DNA of 64,000 nt from Pseudeuparius sepicola (taxonomy: Eukaryota > Arthropoda > Insecta > Coleoptera > Anthribidae), in the NCBI GenBank assembly GCA_963920635.1, contig OY987298.1, positions 52,369,949-52,433,948 of the forward strand, read 5' to 3'. This document shows, piece after piece, positions 12,126 through 22,400 of the stretch; the first letter of the stretch is position 1; every line of letters starts with the position of its first letter. A program made the position numbers and the translations under genes. Below the pieces are notes generated by a model. That model had not been told where the DNA came from. It saw only the letters and a list, made by a program, of their open reading frames with translations, and did no database searches.

Positions 12126-12609
12126 TATAGGTGAAACAAATGAATGTTGGAAAAGCAGTCCAGTTTATTTTATGAAGGCCGTGGTTTTGATGTACAAAGA
12201 TCCAATAAAAAAAATACAGGGTGTCTTTCTGATATCGTCGTCGAGCGTGTAATATCTCCAATGTGAAAAAAATCAAATTTTTCAGGAAAGCCAAAAAACT
12301 TGTCACTGTTAAATTATATCAGATCTAAAATACTTTAATGCATAGTATATTGTAAAAAAATTAAACAAACTAATTAATTAAGGTGTGATAGCAGTAGAAG
12401 GTAAATAAAGACAAAAAACTGATTTTTTTAGTCACATTGGAGGAATTATATTCTTGTCCAATAGCACATTGTTGGTATTTTTTAGGCTTGTAAATAGCAA
12501 TAATCTAAGAAGACACGTATTTTTTAATCAAAGATTAATAATGAAAAAATACGTTTCACTTATACAAATTATGGAGCTATTGAAAAATAAACAAGAATCT
12601 CAGAAAATG

Positions 12610-12838
12610 GCCATGAACCTACGAAGGCCCGGAAGTGACATTCGCCTTTTTTCTATTTCCGCTTCTAAAATTTCGACTTAAGTCGAAACTTTAAAGTTTC
12701 CAGTTATAAGTCGAAATTTTGGGTCAATATTTTGACTTATAAGTCGAAATTTTAAAGTTTCGAATTATAAGTAAAAATTTTAGGAGCGGATCTAGAAAAA
12801 AAAAGCGAGTGTCCCTTCCAGGCCTTCCTATGAACCCA
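12610..12838. repeat. foldback with internal TAAGTCGAAATTTT repeats
   Basis: GGCCCGGAAGTGACATTCGC near 12627 pairs with GCGAGTGTCCCTTCCAGGCC near 12824. Inside, the words CGACTTATAAGTCGAAATTTTAAAG and variants alternate on both strands, giving a long interrupted hairpin. Confidence 0.55.
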
Positions 12839-12839
12839 T

Positions 12840-13012
12840 TATCTTGTCAAATTGAGCCCAACTTTAAATGGTAATTAATCCATTGTAGGTCACTGTGGAT
12901 CTTCTTTCTCAGTTTTAAATTAATCTATAATAAACGAAGAACGCAATCTACTTCAATCTTATCGGGTGTGTGAAAAATTACGTAAAAGTTGGGCTCCATT
13001 TGACAAGATGCG
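12840..13012. repeat. foldback repeat
   Basis: ATCTTGTCAAATTGAGCCCA at 12840 pairs with TGGGCTCCATTTGACAAGAT near 12991. It directly abuts the preceding hairpin. Confidence 0.5.
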
Positions 13013-14200
13013 ACTCTCTGGTCTTCTCTGTGATAGTATGTAACAGGAGGGAGTTCTGGGAATAATTTCCACGATCGATGGAAATAAATTCCAACAATAT
13101 AAGAAATTATTAACGCAATACATATTTACTACAAAACATTATCCTCAACCTTACCTTCCACCACTGAGTAAAGGAATACGTTTACTCAATGCGTCCACCT
13201 AAATATACATGTGGTCCAAATGTAAAATTAGATTTTCAAAATTGTATTTTAGCGAAATGTTTTCTACGCCCATGCCTTGCATAAATATTAATATTACTGT
13301 TTGTGTTTTGGTAGGGAAATTATTAAAAAGTGTTTATTAAAATTATAAATATTTTTTTAAATTATGGTCAAATAGGTATAAAGCGTGGGCCAACTGGCAA
13401 ATGAGACATTACCTATATTCTTTAGATTCATACAATCACATAATAAGGGAATAAATTTACAATGTGCAAGTAGGTACCTACTTAAAACTATTTAAAACAT
13501 TCTTCATTCTACAAATATTTGGCGCAGTTATATAAACATTTTTTTTAAAAAGCTTTAAAAACAAGTACTAAAATTAAATGTACCTAACCAAAGTCTTTGA
13601 CCTAACTATCAAAACATTGAGATTATAAATTTTACACGCAGAATAGCTCCGATGTACTGAATCGAAATATCAAAATATATCCAATGTGACAGCCAGACGT
13701 CACATCGTAGATATTTTTAGAACGGGTAATATCAACGATGTTACATAAATGCACATAAGAGATGTTTTTGTCTCATTCTGCAGTACCTCGGCACATTAGA
13801 GATGTTAATATTAGGTATAAGTAGGTGTAAATACTATTATTTCACATTGTAGGTATTCTACATAGACGCGCAAAGTTAAAATGAACCTAAATGTGTCAAA
13901 ACCCGAATTTGGCCCTAATTGTCACATTGGAGGTATTACACGCTCGACGACGATATACCGCTTTTGACCCTATTGCGCACGGCAAAGCACAGGGAACGAA
14001 AAGGGATGGAACTCGCCGCCATTTTTACCCTATATTGACAGTTTGAATGGTGGCTACTTTATTACTTGTTTAAATTTTTTTATACTGTATGAATGATATT
14101 GCATTATACTTTTTGAAGGCGCAGGTAAAATCATAAAAGTCAGCTTGACATGCTTTTTTGAGGGATGCGATTTAGTTTTTAAAATGTGAATAAAAGACTT

Positions 14201-14930
14201 TTCCGAAAATCAATCAGAAATATTGACATTTTTGATAACATTTTTGAAAGAAAAAGTCAATATTTCCTTGCACTTAGTCGTTGCCAGGCAACGGAAAGTA
14301 ACTGTTAGGAAATATTTATTTTTGTACTGTAAGGAAATATTATTTCCTTACAGTTATTTATAAACTAAAAAAATGATTGAGAACAAGTTTTTCGAAAGTT
14401 TTTCTTTGAGTAATTTTCGATTTTCGGAAAAATAGTATGTATACCTCGTAGGAAAAGCCACATTCCCCGACTCCGTATTGCCAGTCTCGGCTTACGCCTC
14501 GACAGGCAATCTTTACGGTCGTCCGGGAATGTTCAGCTTTTCCTACTAGGTACACAATGTACTATTTTCCGAAAATCAATCAGAAATATTGACATTTTTG
14601 ATAACATTTTTGAAAGAAAAAGTCAATATTTCCTTGCACTTAGTCGTTACCAGGCAACGGAAAGTAACTGTTAGGAAATATTTATTTTTGTACTGTAAGG
14701 AAATATTATTTCCTTACAGTTATTTATAAACTAAAAACAAGTTGATTGTAATAATTTATGTTCTTTGAGTAATTTTCGATTTTCGGAAAAATAGTATGTA
14801 TACCTCGTAGGAAAAGCCACATTCCCCGACTCCGTATTGCCAGTCTCGGCTTACGCCTCGACAGGCAATCTTTACGGTCGTCCGGGAATGTTCAGCTTTT
14901 CCTACTAGGTACACAATGTACTATTTATTA
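14201..14930. repeat. two tandem copies of a 366-bp unit
   Basis: The block beginning TTCCGAAAATCAATCAGAAA at 14201 repeats at 14567 with few differences. Each unit begins with TTCCGAAAATC and contains its inverse GATTTTCGGAAAA, a GTCAATATTT inverted pair, and a GC-richer segment with GGAAAAGCC and AGCTTTTCC in inverted orientation. Non-coding. Confidence 0.7.
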
Positions 14931-14981
14931 CATCCAGATTATGAAATTACATTCCATAGGTAAGTAAATAGGTGTAATTTT

Positions 14982-15324
14982 TTGCCAAATAATATTGTTT
15001 TTTCATTGATATTTTCTGATTTCTTGCTGATTTTTAGTTTTTCAAGAGAAAAAAAACTAAATTTAGAAAGTGGCGCTCTACCATCTAGAAACCTAACCGA
15101 AGAAGCAGTGGCGTCAAAATTGGTAAGACCACCAAAGAAATACATTCTGGTTCAAGAAGTAGGTAACTCATAGAGATGAGGAAAATGGAGACATTGTAAT
15201 TCTCGATACGACGAAGACAGCCGCATTTCTGGAGCAAATAGAATTAACCGAAGAAATGCAAACAGCAGCAGGCAGCAGCATTGTAAACCTGTTAACTGCA
15301 GATCACCGTCAGCAAAAATATTGA
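14982..15324 (+). pseudogene. coding-like remnant, unidentified
   Basis: Two adjoining frames look protein-like. The first reads KKLNLESGALPSRNL...PPKKYILVQEVGNS up to a stop at about 15173. The second, open from 15163 to TGA at 15322-15324, reads DEENGDIVILDTTKTAAFLE onward. The LNLESGALPSRNL part faintly recalls the conserved segment ending a THAP domain (AVPTIF box), and a possible splice acceptor (GATTTTTAG) lies upstream. It could be a broken exon of a THAP-type transposase or host-gene copy. Identification is speculative. Confidence 0.25.
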
Positions 15325-15664
15325 AGCTTATCAAAGATAATTAATTCTAAACAACTTTTCTAAATAAAAGTTTTTGATATTTTTAAAAATAAAGGTAGTT
15401 TATTCTTGATGGTATTTCATTTTTTTTATTTTTTGGGCACCCTGTATAAAAAAATCAAAAATTCACTATGTAGACCATATTTTTTCGAGAAGCAGAAACT
15501 TTTATCAAGAATGACTTTTTGTCGAAAAATGAAATTTTTGGTCCATTTGTCCCAGGGACTCTTTAAAACCCAGCATGTCACAGTTTATCACATAATAAAA
15601 CACAAATTTCTTGGGATTCGACCGAATAAAACAATATTTATTAAAAAACTTTTTCACTACGTAC

Positions 15665-15689
15665 GTTTCGGCTCAGCGGCCATCCTCAG
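15665..15689 (-). ncRNA. hammerhead-like motif, left pseudo-LTR
   Basis: On the minus strand CTGAGGA is followed by GGC, a short loop, GCC and then GAAAC and CGTACGTA. This fits the type I minimal hammerhead core reported for Penelope-like elements, including a UA after a very short stem III. Activity not shown. Confidence 0.5.
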
Positions 15690-15945
15690 GTACAATTTTA
15701 CATCGAGTAATTTGCTAAAAAGGAGTTAAGGAATGCTTAAAAGATTTTTCACTATATAAATAAAAACATTAATTAAGAAAAGAATACATAAAATATATAA
15801 CACAGATATAAATAATAGAACTAATACTACCAAATATTTCTCTATGCCGTATGTTCAAGGTGTTTCTGTATGTTTCAAAATTGTTTAAAAAATATAACGT
15901 AAACGTTGGACATAAACCTCCTAATAACACTAAGAGCCTGTTTAA

Positions 15946-16299
15946 ACATTAAAACCACATGTCAATAAAGAAGACCAATCACAACTAATTTATAAAATTA
16001 ACTGCATAAACTGTCCATCTACTTATATCGGCCAAACTAAGCAATATCTCAACAAAAGGTTATATAAGCATAAGTATGATATAAGAACTCACAATGATAA
16101 CTCAACTGCCTTATGCAAGCATGCTCTAGAACAATTTCATAATTTTGACTTTGATAATACTGAAATTATTTGCAATGAAGGTGATTTTCTAAACCGTAAT
16201 ATACTAGAAATGATACATATAAAAAAACATAATAACAGTTTGAATTACAGAACAGATACTGAACATTTATCAGAAATTTACTATGATCTCATTAAATAA
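15946..16299 (+). pseudogene. Penelope-like GIY-YIG endonuclease tail
   Basis: An open frame without a start codon reads LIYKINCINCPSTYIGQTKQ, then LNKRLYKHKYDI, and ends at TAA 16297-16299. The KINCxxC...YIGQT signature with R and K/H residues downstream is the GIY-YIG nuclease found at the C-terminus of Penelope-like reverse transcriptases. The reverse transcriptase domain is missing, so the copy is 5'-truncated, as is common for these retroelements. The frame has no internal stop, so this end is fairly young. It lies between inverted pseudo-LTRs. Confidence 0.8.
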
Positions 16300-16750
16300 C
16301 TAAGAACTGCTTTATTGTTTTCGAAAATTTAAATTAAAATTTTCTCCTGTATACCAAATAGAATAGAAATAAAAAATCAATAACTCGGGAAAAAAAAGGA
16401 TATTGTTTTTGCCTTCCTTGCTCGTCGTTCTGCGCCACTTGCAATTCTTTCGTTCCACATACCTGACCAAAATTTTAAAATTTTTTAAATATAATGTGAA
16501 AATTGTAACCTTTCCCAATTAAATGTAAAAATTGGCGAAAAGTATACTCTAATAGTTATGTTAAATTTAACACTACAATGTTTCTGATATGGTTTAGACA
16601 TTGTTAATTTGGAATGTTTTTCTTTTGACTGATGAGAATTCTTGTAAGTATTTTAAAAATTATTTTTTAAATGTTTTTATTTATATAGTGAAAAATCTTT
16701 TAAGCATTCCTTAACCCTTTTTTAGCAAATTACTCGATGTAAAATTGTAC

Positions 16751-16782
16751 CTGAGGATGGCCGCTGAGCCGAAACGTACGTA
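16751..16782 (+). ncRNA. hammerhead-like motif, right pseudo-LTR
   Basis: CTGAGGA at 16751-16757, stem GGC/GCC, GAAAC at 16771-16775, then CGTACGTA. It is the inverted twin of the motif at 15665-15689. Confidence 0.5.
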
Positions 16783-16852
16783 GTGAAAAAGTTTTTTAAT
16801 AAATATTGTTTTATTCGGTTGAATCCCAAGAAATTTGTGTTTTATTATTGAC

Positions 16853-17670
16853 GAAACGACCAAGAAACTAAATTTGTGTCTATCACATAGGAAAAGTGAA
16901 GCCTTGAGGGGAAGTTTGTTTTCTGTTGACTCCAAGGAGACCACAAGGGGGCTGATACAACTGATACAGGTTATGTTATATGTCAGTGTCCAACTGCCAT
17001 CAGGTTTTATGTGACATGCCAGTGCCATAAATTCTAAAGGAGGCAAAATATTTCCCATCATAATTCACAAGTTTTAAGTTTTCTAACTTCCAGATACTCA
17101 GATGTGTCAATTAAAGGAATGCGGCCGCCTGTATTAGTACTCCCAATAATTGCAACCAGATTTTTCCCGTATCACCTTCAGTAATCCTACAATTCCTATT
17201 ACGTGGGCATTACGTATAAGTAGGTAGTTCAAAACAAATCGTATTTCGAAAATTTTAAATTACTAGGCAGGTAGCTTGAGTCAGGTATTTTTTAAAGAGT
17301 TTTTATCTACGACAAGTTTATTTTAAGTTTGTGAGGTACCTACCTTGGGAGAGAAATAAAATCACAAAAAATTTATAATGAACACCGAGAAAAACTACAT
17401 CATTAGAACTACTAGTCCTAATCTTATAAGTCCTTCCCGAAATCTGTGAAAGTTCTTTGGGTAGATACATTCAACAAGGGAAGAAAGTTCAAGTATACAT
17501 ATTTATACAAATAATGGAATGAGGAACCTGGTAACAAGCACAGACCTCGGAGCGCCACCAACTTGAGGAGTGCCCCGTGCTGAAACCACGGCAAACTTAC
17601 AAGCGCCTACGCATAATACTCCATTTATTGAAGCCTGTTTGACAAATAACAATTTTTGCCCAACAAATCC

Positions 17671-17672
<2 letters not shown>
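16853..17672. other. no recognisable gene
   Basis: The minus-strand open frame at 16711-17061 runs through the pseudo-LTR and is not protein-like. Rest unstructured. Confidence 0.4.
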
Positions 17673-17673
<1 letters not shown>

Positions 17674-17701
<28 letters not shown>

Positions 17702-17703
17702 TA
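17674..17703. repeat. (TA)n microsatellite
   Basis: Uninterrupted alternating T and A for about 28 bases. Confidence 0.9.
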
Positions 17704-17715
17704 CATTTTATTTTT

Positions 17716-18405
17716 CAGAGGACTTCATTTGAAATAAATGATTGCTTTTGTGATAGGGTAACTTTGTGTAACATTTGAGATCCATGGCCTACTTTCAGAG
17801 ATATTTTTGAAAAACCCGAAAACTGACAGAATTTCTTCGGTTTGTAACTTTTTTGTTTTAAGAGTTACCGAAAAATTTTCCCCAATGACATTTGCGAGCA
17901 AAACTAATTGAAAACAATGCCACAGTTTAATGGGTGCTATCATAGTATACCCACCGAAAAATGTGCCCATTTTATTGTAGCGAGCCGTGGCCTCGAATCC
18001 TGTACCTTCATGTTTTATGTATTTTTTCCCAACATACTACATTGGAAATCTTGAAAATTTCTTGCGAGGTAACGGTATCTTGCCAATTTTTCACATTTTT
18101 AAAATTTTATAGTAGCTATGCATGACAGTTATAAATAAAAAAAATTAAGTGTTAAGTGAGCACAAAACAAACGCATGTTTTTTTCCAAATTCTGATAAAC
18201 TAGGTTTAAAGCAATTAAACTGTGGCATTGTTTTCAATTAGTTTTGCCAAATTTTTTCAGTAATCCTTGAAACAAAAAAGTTACATGCCGAAGAAATTTT
18301 TTGGGATTTTGAAAAATATCTCGGAAAGTAGGCCATGGATCTCAAGTGTGTTTTTACGCAAAGTTAGCTCATAAAAGCTTTTTTTTTTCAAATAAAGTTC
18401 TCAGA
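17716..18405. mobile_element. foldback element with arms of about 200 bp
   Basis: Sequence 17716-17935 recurs inverted at 18205-18405. Shared words include GATCCATGGCCTACTTTC and AACAATGCCACAGTTTAAT. Divergence is moderate. The open frame on one arm is not convincing as protein. A CACCCTGTATA terminus at about 18487 may mark a larger element. Confidence 0.55.
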
Positions 18406-18827
18406 AAAATTAATATTTGACAAGATTTTCTCGAGTGGCCCTTCGTAAATAGACACACTGTATTTTTGTTCTTAACTTTTCGAGAACACCCTGTATATAA
18501 ATTCTGAAGCTAGATTCGGATATTCGGATTCTCCAGAGAAAACTGCATCATCCTGGTTTTAAGCTAGTCTTTTTATTTAAAAAACTAACAATATAATCGG
18601 GCTTTATTTGAGAACCTAATATAGGTACCCTGAAAAAGTTTCTCTTTTTGAAATGCGAAAAACAATTCTATTTGTAAGATATTGTTATATAGCATACAGG
18701 CAACTATACACACAGGCACAACGGTCAAATGCGCAAGCCCGAGATGGGGAGGGGGACGACGGCCTGTTCCCCGTGAGCCTCGAAAAGAATGGCATCGATA
18801 CGCGAATAGCTTTATTAAGTATAAGTA

Positions 18828-19159
18828 TTAAGTATAAAGAAAACCTGTAAATAATCCGGTATGTAAGACTGTGTATAAATAAATGTGATAACAACTTAAA
18901 TGTATTCCCGCACTCAAATATAACACTATTATACTAAGAAAAATAGTTATTTGTGTAACTATATAGTGCAAAAAGTGCATATTTGTTGCACGAGGCATGA
19001 AGTTTTCAGCTCGAGACGCAGTCGAGGTAACTGATGGACAAACTTCATTTCCAGTAATTTTTTTAATTTTGTTTTCTTCATTGCCTGTGAAGGTCTCAGG
19101 TTTTTCACTTAAAACTCTTTTTAGAACTGTTGTGAAGTTTCCGGTACTCATACTTGGTT
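18828..19159 (-). pseudogene. tyrosine recombinase relic, 3' part
   Basis: This minus-strand frame begins at the left target duplication of the giant foldback element and runs to a stop at 18828. It starts STGNFTTVLKRVLSEKPETF. Taken with the other flank at 38128-38690, the recombinase frame passes through the target sequence without a break, so the giant element inserted into this open frame. The part here lies downstream of the catalytic tyrosine, is probably a tail region, and shows no recognised domain. Confidence 0.6.
19151..19159. repeat. target site duplication, left (TACTTGGTT)
   Basis: The nonamer TACTTGGTT at 19151-19159 recurs in direct orientation at 38127-38135, just outside the matching termini of the giant element. 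Nine bases is the usual target duplication of Mutator/Foldback elements. Because of one base of overlap, 8 bp is an alternative reading. Confidence 0.85.
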
Positions 19160-19430
19160 ACGTCGCTGAAGACAGAAACGAAATCAGATTCAAGAACAAG
19201 GAGCTTACAACGGACAAGTGGAGCAATGCTTTTCGCGGCCGGGTTTGATATTTAAATTAATTTGCAAAAATCAACTAAAATGTGGTCTGCGGTGTAAACA
19301 AAATAATAGGAGTCAACATAATAATAAAATGCGCCAGAAACGGAAAAAGTCTCCCAGAGACGTACTGGTGAAAATGGCGATTTAGATTATATAAAATAAT
19401 GAATTGAAACCACTTAAAAATTTTGTACCA
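19160..19430. repeat. left outer TIR segment (non-satellite)
   Basis: About 270 bp matching the reverse complement of 37857-38127. It contains CGCGGCCGGGTTTGATATTT and ends near the first satellite unit. It is likely to hold the transposase-recognised terminus. Confidence 0.85.
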
Positions 19431-22400
19431 CTTTGAAATTTGTACAAAATATTGCCCAGATGACTAGAAACAACACGCTACCGCAGAAACGCAAGAAAGA
19501 GCCTCAGGGACGTAGGTACCTCCAAAAATCGCGACTTGCAACGCAAAAGAATAATTTTAACCCGTTTAAAAATTTTGTACCACTTTGAAACTTTGAACGG
19601 ATATCGTCCAGACGGCGAAAAACAAAAGGCTACCGCAGAAACGAAAAAAAACAGCCTCAGGGGCGTAGGTGCTAGCAAAAATCGCGACTTGAAACGTAAA
19701 ACAATAATTTTTACTCGTTTAAAAATTTTGTACAACTTTGAAACTTTGAACGGATATCGTCCAGACGGCGAAAAACAAAAGGCTACCGCAGAAACGAAAA
19801 AAACAGCCTCAGGGGCGTAGGTGCTAGCAAAAATCGCGACGTGAAACGTAAAAGAATAATTTTAACCCGTTTAAAAATTTTGTACCACTTTGAAACTTTG
19901 AACGGATATCGTCCAGACGGCGAAAAACAAAAGGCTACCGCAGAAACGAAAAAAAACAGCCTCAGGGGCGTAGGTGCTAGCAAAAATCGCGACTTGAAAC
20001 GTAAAACAATAATTTTTACTCGTTTAAAAATTTTGTACCACTTTGAAACTTTGAACGGATATCGTCCAGACGGCGAAAAACAAAAGGCTACCGCAGAAAC
20101 GAAAAAAACAGCCTCAGGGGCGTAGGTGCTAGCAAAAATCGCGACTTGAAACGTAAAACAATAATTTTTACTCGTTTAAAAATTTTGTACCACTTTGAAA
20201 CTTTGAACGGATATCGTCCAGACGGCGAAAAACAAAAGGCTACCGCAGAAACGAAAAAAACAGCCTCAGGGGCGTAGGTGCTAGCAAAAATCGCGACGTG
20301 AAACGTAAAAGAATAATTTTAACCCGTTTAAAAATTTTGTACCACTTTGAAACTTTGAACGGATATCGTCCAGACGGCGAAAAACAAAAGGCTACCGCAG
20401 AAACGAAAAAAAACAGCCTCAGGGGCGTAGGTGCTAGCAAAAATCGCGACTTGAAACATAAAATAATGAATTTAACCAGCTTAAAATTTTTGTACCACTT
20501 TGAAATTTCTACAAAATATCGCCCAGATGACCAGAAACAACACGCTACCGCAGAAACGCAAGAAAGAGCCTCGGGGGCGTAGGCACCGGCAAAAATTGCG
20601 ACTTGCAAGGTAAAAGAATAATTTTAACCGGTATAAAAATTTTGTACCACTTTGAAACTTTGAACGGATATCGCCCAGACGACGAAAAACAAAAGGCTAC
20701 CGCAGAAACGAAAAAAATAGCCTCAGGGGCGTAGGTGCTAGCAAAAATCGCGACTTGAAACGTAAGATAATAATTTTTACGCGTTTAAAAATTTTGTACC
20801 ACTTTGAAACCTTGAACGGATATCGCCCAGACGACGAAAAACAAAAGGCTACGGCAGAAACGAAAAAATAGCCTCAGGGGCGTAGGTGCTAGCAAAAATC
20901 GCGACTTGAAACGTAAAAGAATAATTTTTACTAGTTTAAAAATGTTGTACCACTTTGAAACTTTGAACGGATATCGCCCAGACGACGAAACACAAAAGGC
21001 TACCGCAGAAACGAAAAAAATAGCCTCAGGGGCGTAGGTGCTAGCAAAAATCGCGACTTTGATACGTAAAAGAATAATTTTTACTCGTTTAAAAATTTTG
21101 TACCACTTTGAAATTTTTACAAAATATCGCCCAGATGACCAGAAACAACACGCTACCACAGAAACGCAAAAAAGAGCCTCAGGGGCGTAGGTATCGGTAA
21201 AAATAACGACTTGAAACATAAAATAATGAATTTAACCAGCTTAAAATTTTTGTACCACTTTGAAATTTCTACAAAATATCGCCCAGATGACCAGAAACAA
21301 CACGCTACCGCAGAAACGCAAGAAAGAGCCTCGGGGGCGTAGGCACCGGCAAAAATTGAGACTTGCAAGGTAAAAGAATAATTTTAACCGGCATAAAAAT
21401 TTTGTACCACTTTGAAATTTTTACAAAATATCGCCCAGATGACCAGAAACAACACGCTACCACAGAAACGCAAAAAAGAGCCTCAGGGGCGTAGGTATCG
21501 GTAAAAATAACGACTTGAAACATAAAATAATGAATTTAACCAGCTTAAAATTTTTGTACCACTTTGAAATTTCTACAAAATATCGCCCAGATGACCAGAA
21601 ACAACACGCTAATGCAGAAACGCAAGAAAGAGCCTCAGGGGCGTAGGCACCGGCAAAAATTGCGACTTTCAAGGTAAAAGAATAATTTTAACCGGTATAA
21701 AAATTTTGTACCACTTTGAAACTTTGAACGGATGTCGCCCAGACGACGAAAAACAAAAGGCTACGGCAGAAACGAAAAAAGCAGCCTCAGGGGCGTAGGT
21801 GCTGGCAAAAAGCGCGACTTTAAACGTAAAAGAATAATTTTAACCCGTTTAAAAATTTTGTACCACTTTGAAATTTTTACAAAATATCGCCCAGATGACC
21901 AGAAACAACACGCTACCACAGAAACGCAAAAAAGAGCCTCAGGGGCGTAGGTATCGGTAAAAATAACGACTTGAAACATAAAATAATGAATTTAACCAGC
22001 TTAAAATTTTTGTACTACTTTGAAATTTCCACAAAATATCGCCCAGATGACCAGAAACAACACGCTACCGCAGAAACGCAAGAAAGAGCCTCAGGGGCGT
22101 AGGCACCGGCAAAAATTGCGACTTGCAAGGTAAAAGAATAATTTTAACCGGTATAAAAATTTTGTACCACTTTGAAACTTTGAACGGATGTCGCCCAGAC
22201 GACGAAAAACAAAAGGCTACGGCAGAAACGAAAAAAGCAGCCTCAGGGGCGTAGGTGCTGGCAAAAAGCGCGACTTTAAACGTAAAAGAATAATTTTAAC
22301 CCGTTTAAAAATTTTGTACCACTTTGAAATTTTTACAAAATATCGCCCAGATGACCAGAAACAACACGCTACCACAGAAACGCAAAAAGAGCCTCAGGGG

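Larger units (their letters stand above)
12213..13960. mobile_element. composite TIR element carrying nested hairpins
   Basis: ATATCGTCGTCGAGCGTGTA at 12232 recurs inverted at about 13937 within a 38-bp match that includes CTCCAATGTGA. The outermost left end is CAGGGTGTC. The interior contains the two foldbacks listed separately and several degenerate copies of CACATTGGAGGTATT. No transposase seen. Outer boundaries are uncertain. Confidence 0.4.
15594..16850. mobile_element. Penelope-like element fragment between inverted pseudo-LTRs
   Basis: Arms 15594-15768 and 16672-16848 are inverted copies about 175 bp long, nearly identical. Between them lies a GIY-YIG coding tail. Each arm carries a CTGAGGA-stem-GAAAC hammerhead-like motif. 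Inverted terminal repeats around a 5'-truncated body fit known Penelope-like element (PLE) organisation. Confidence 0.7.
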
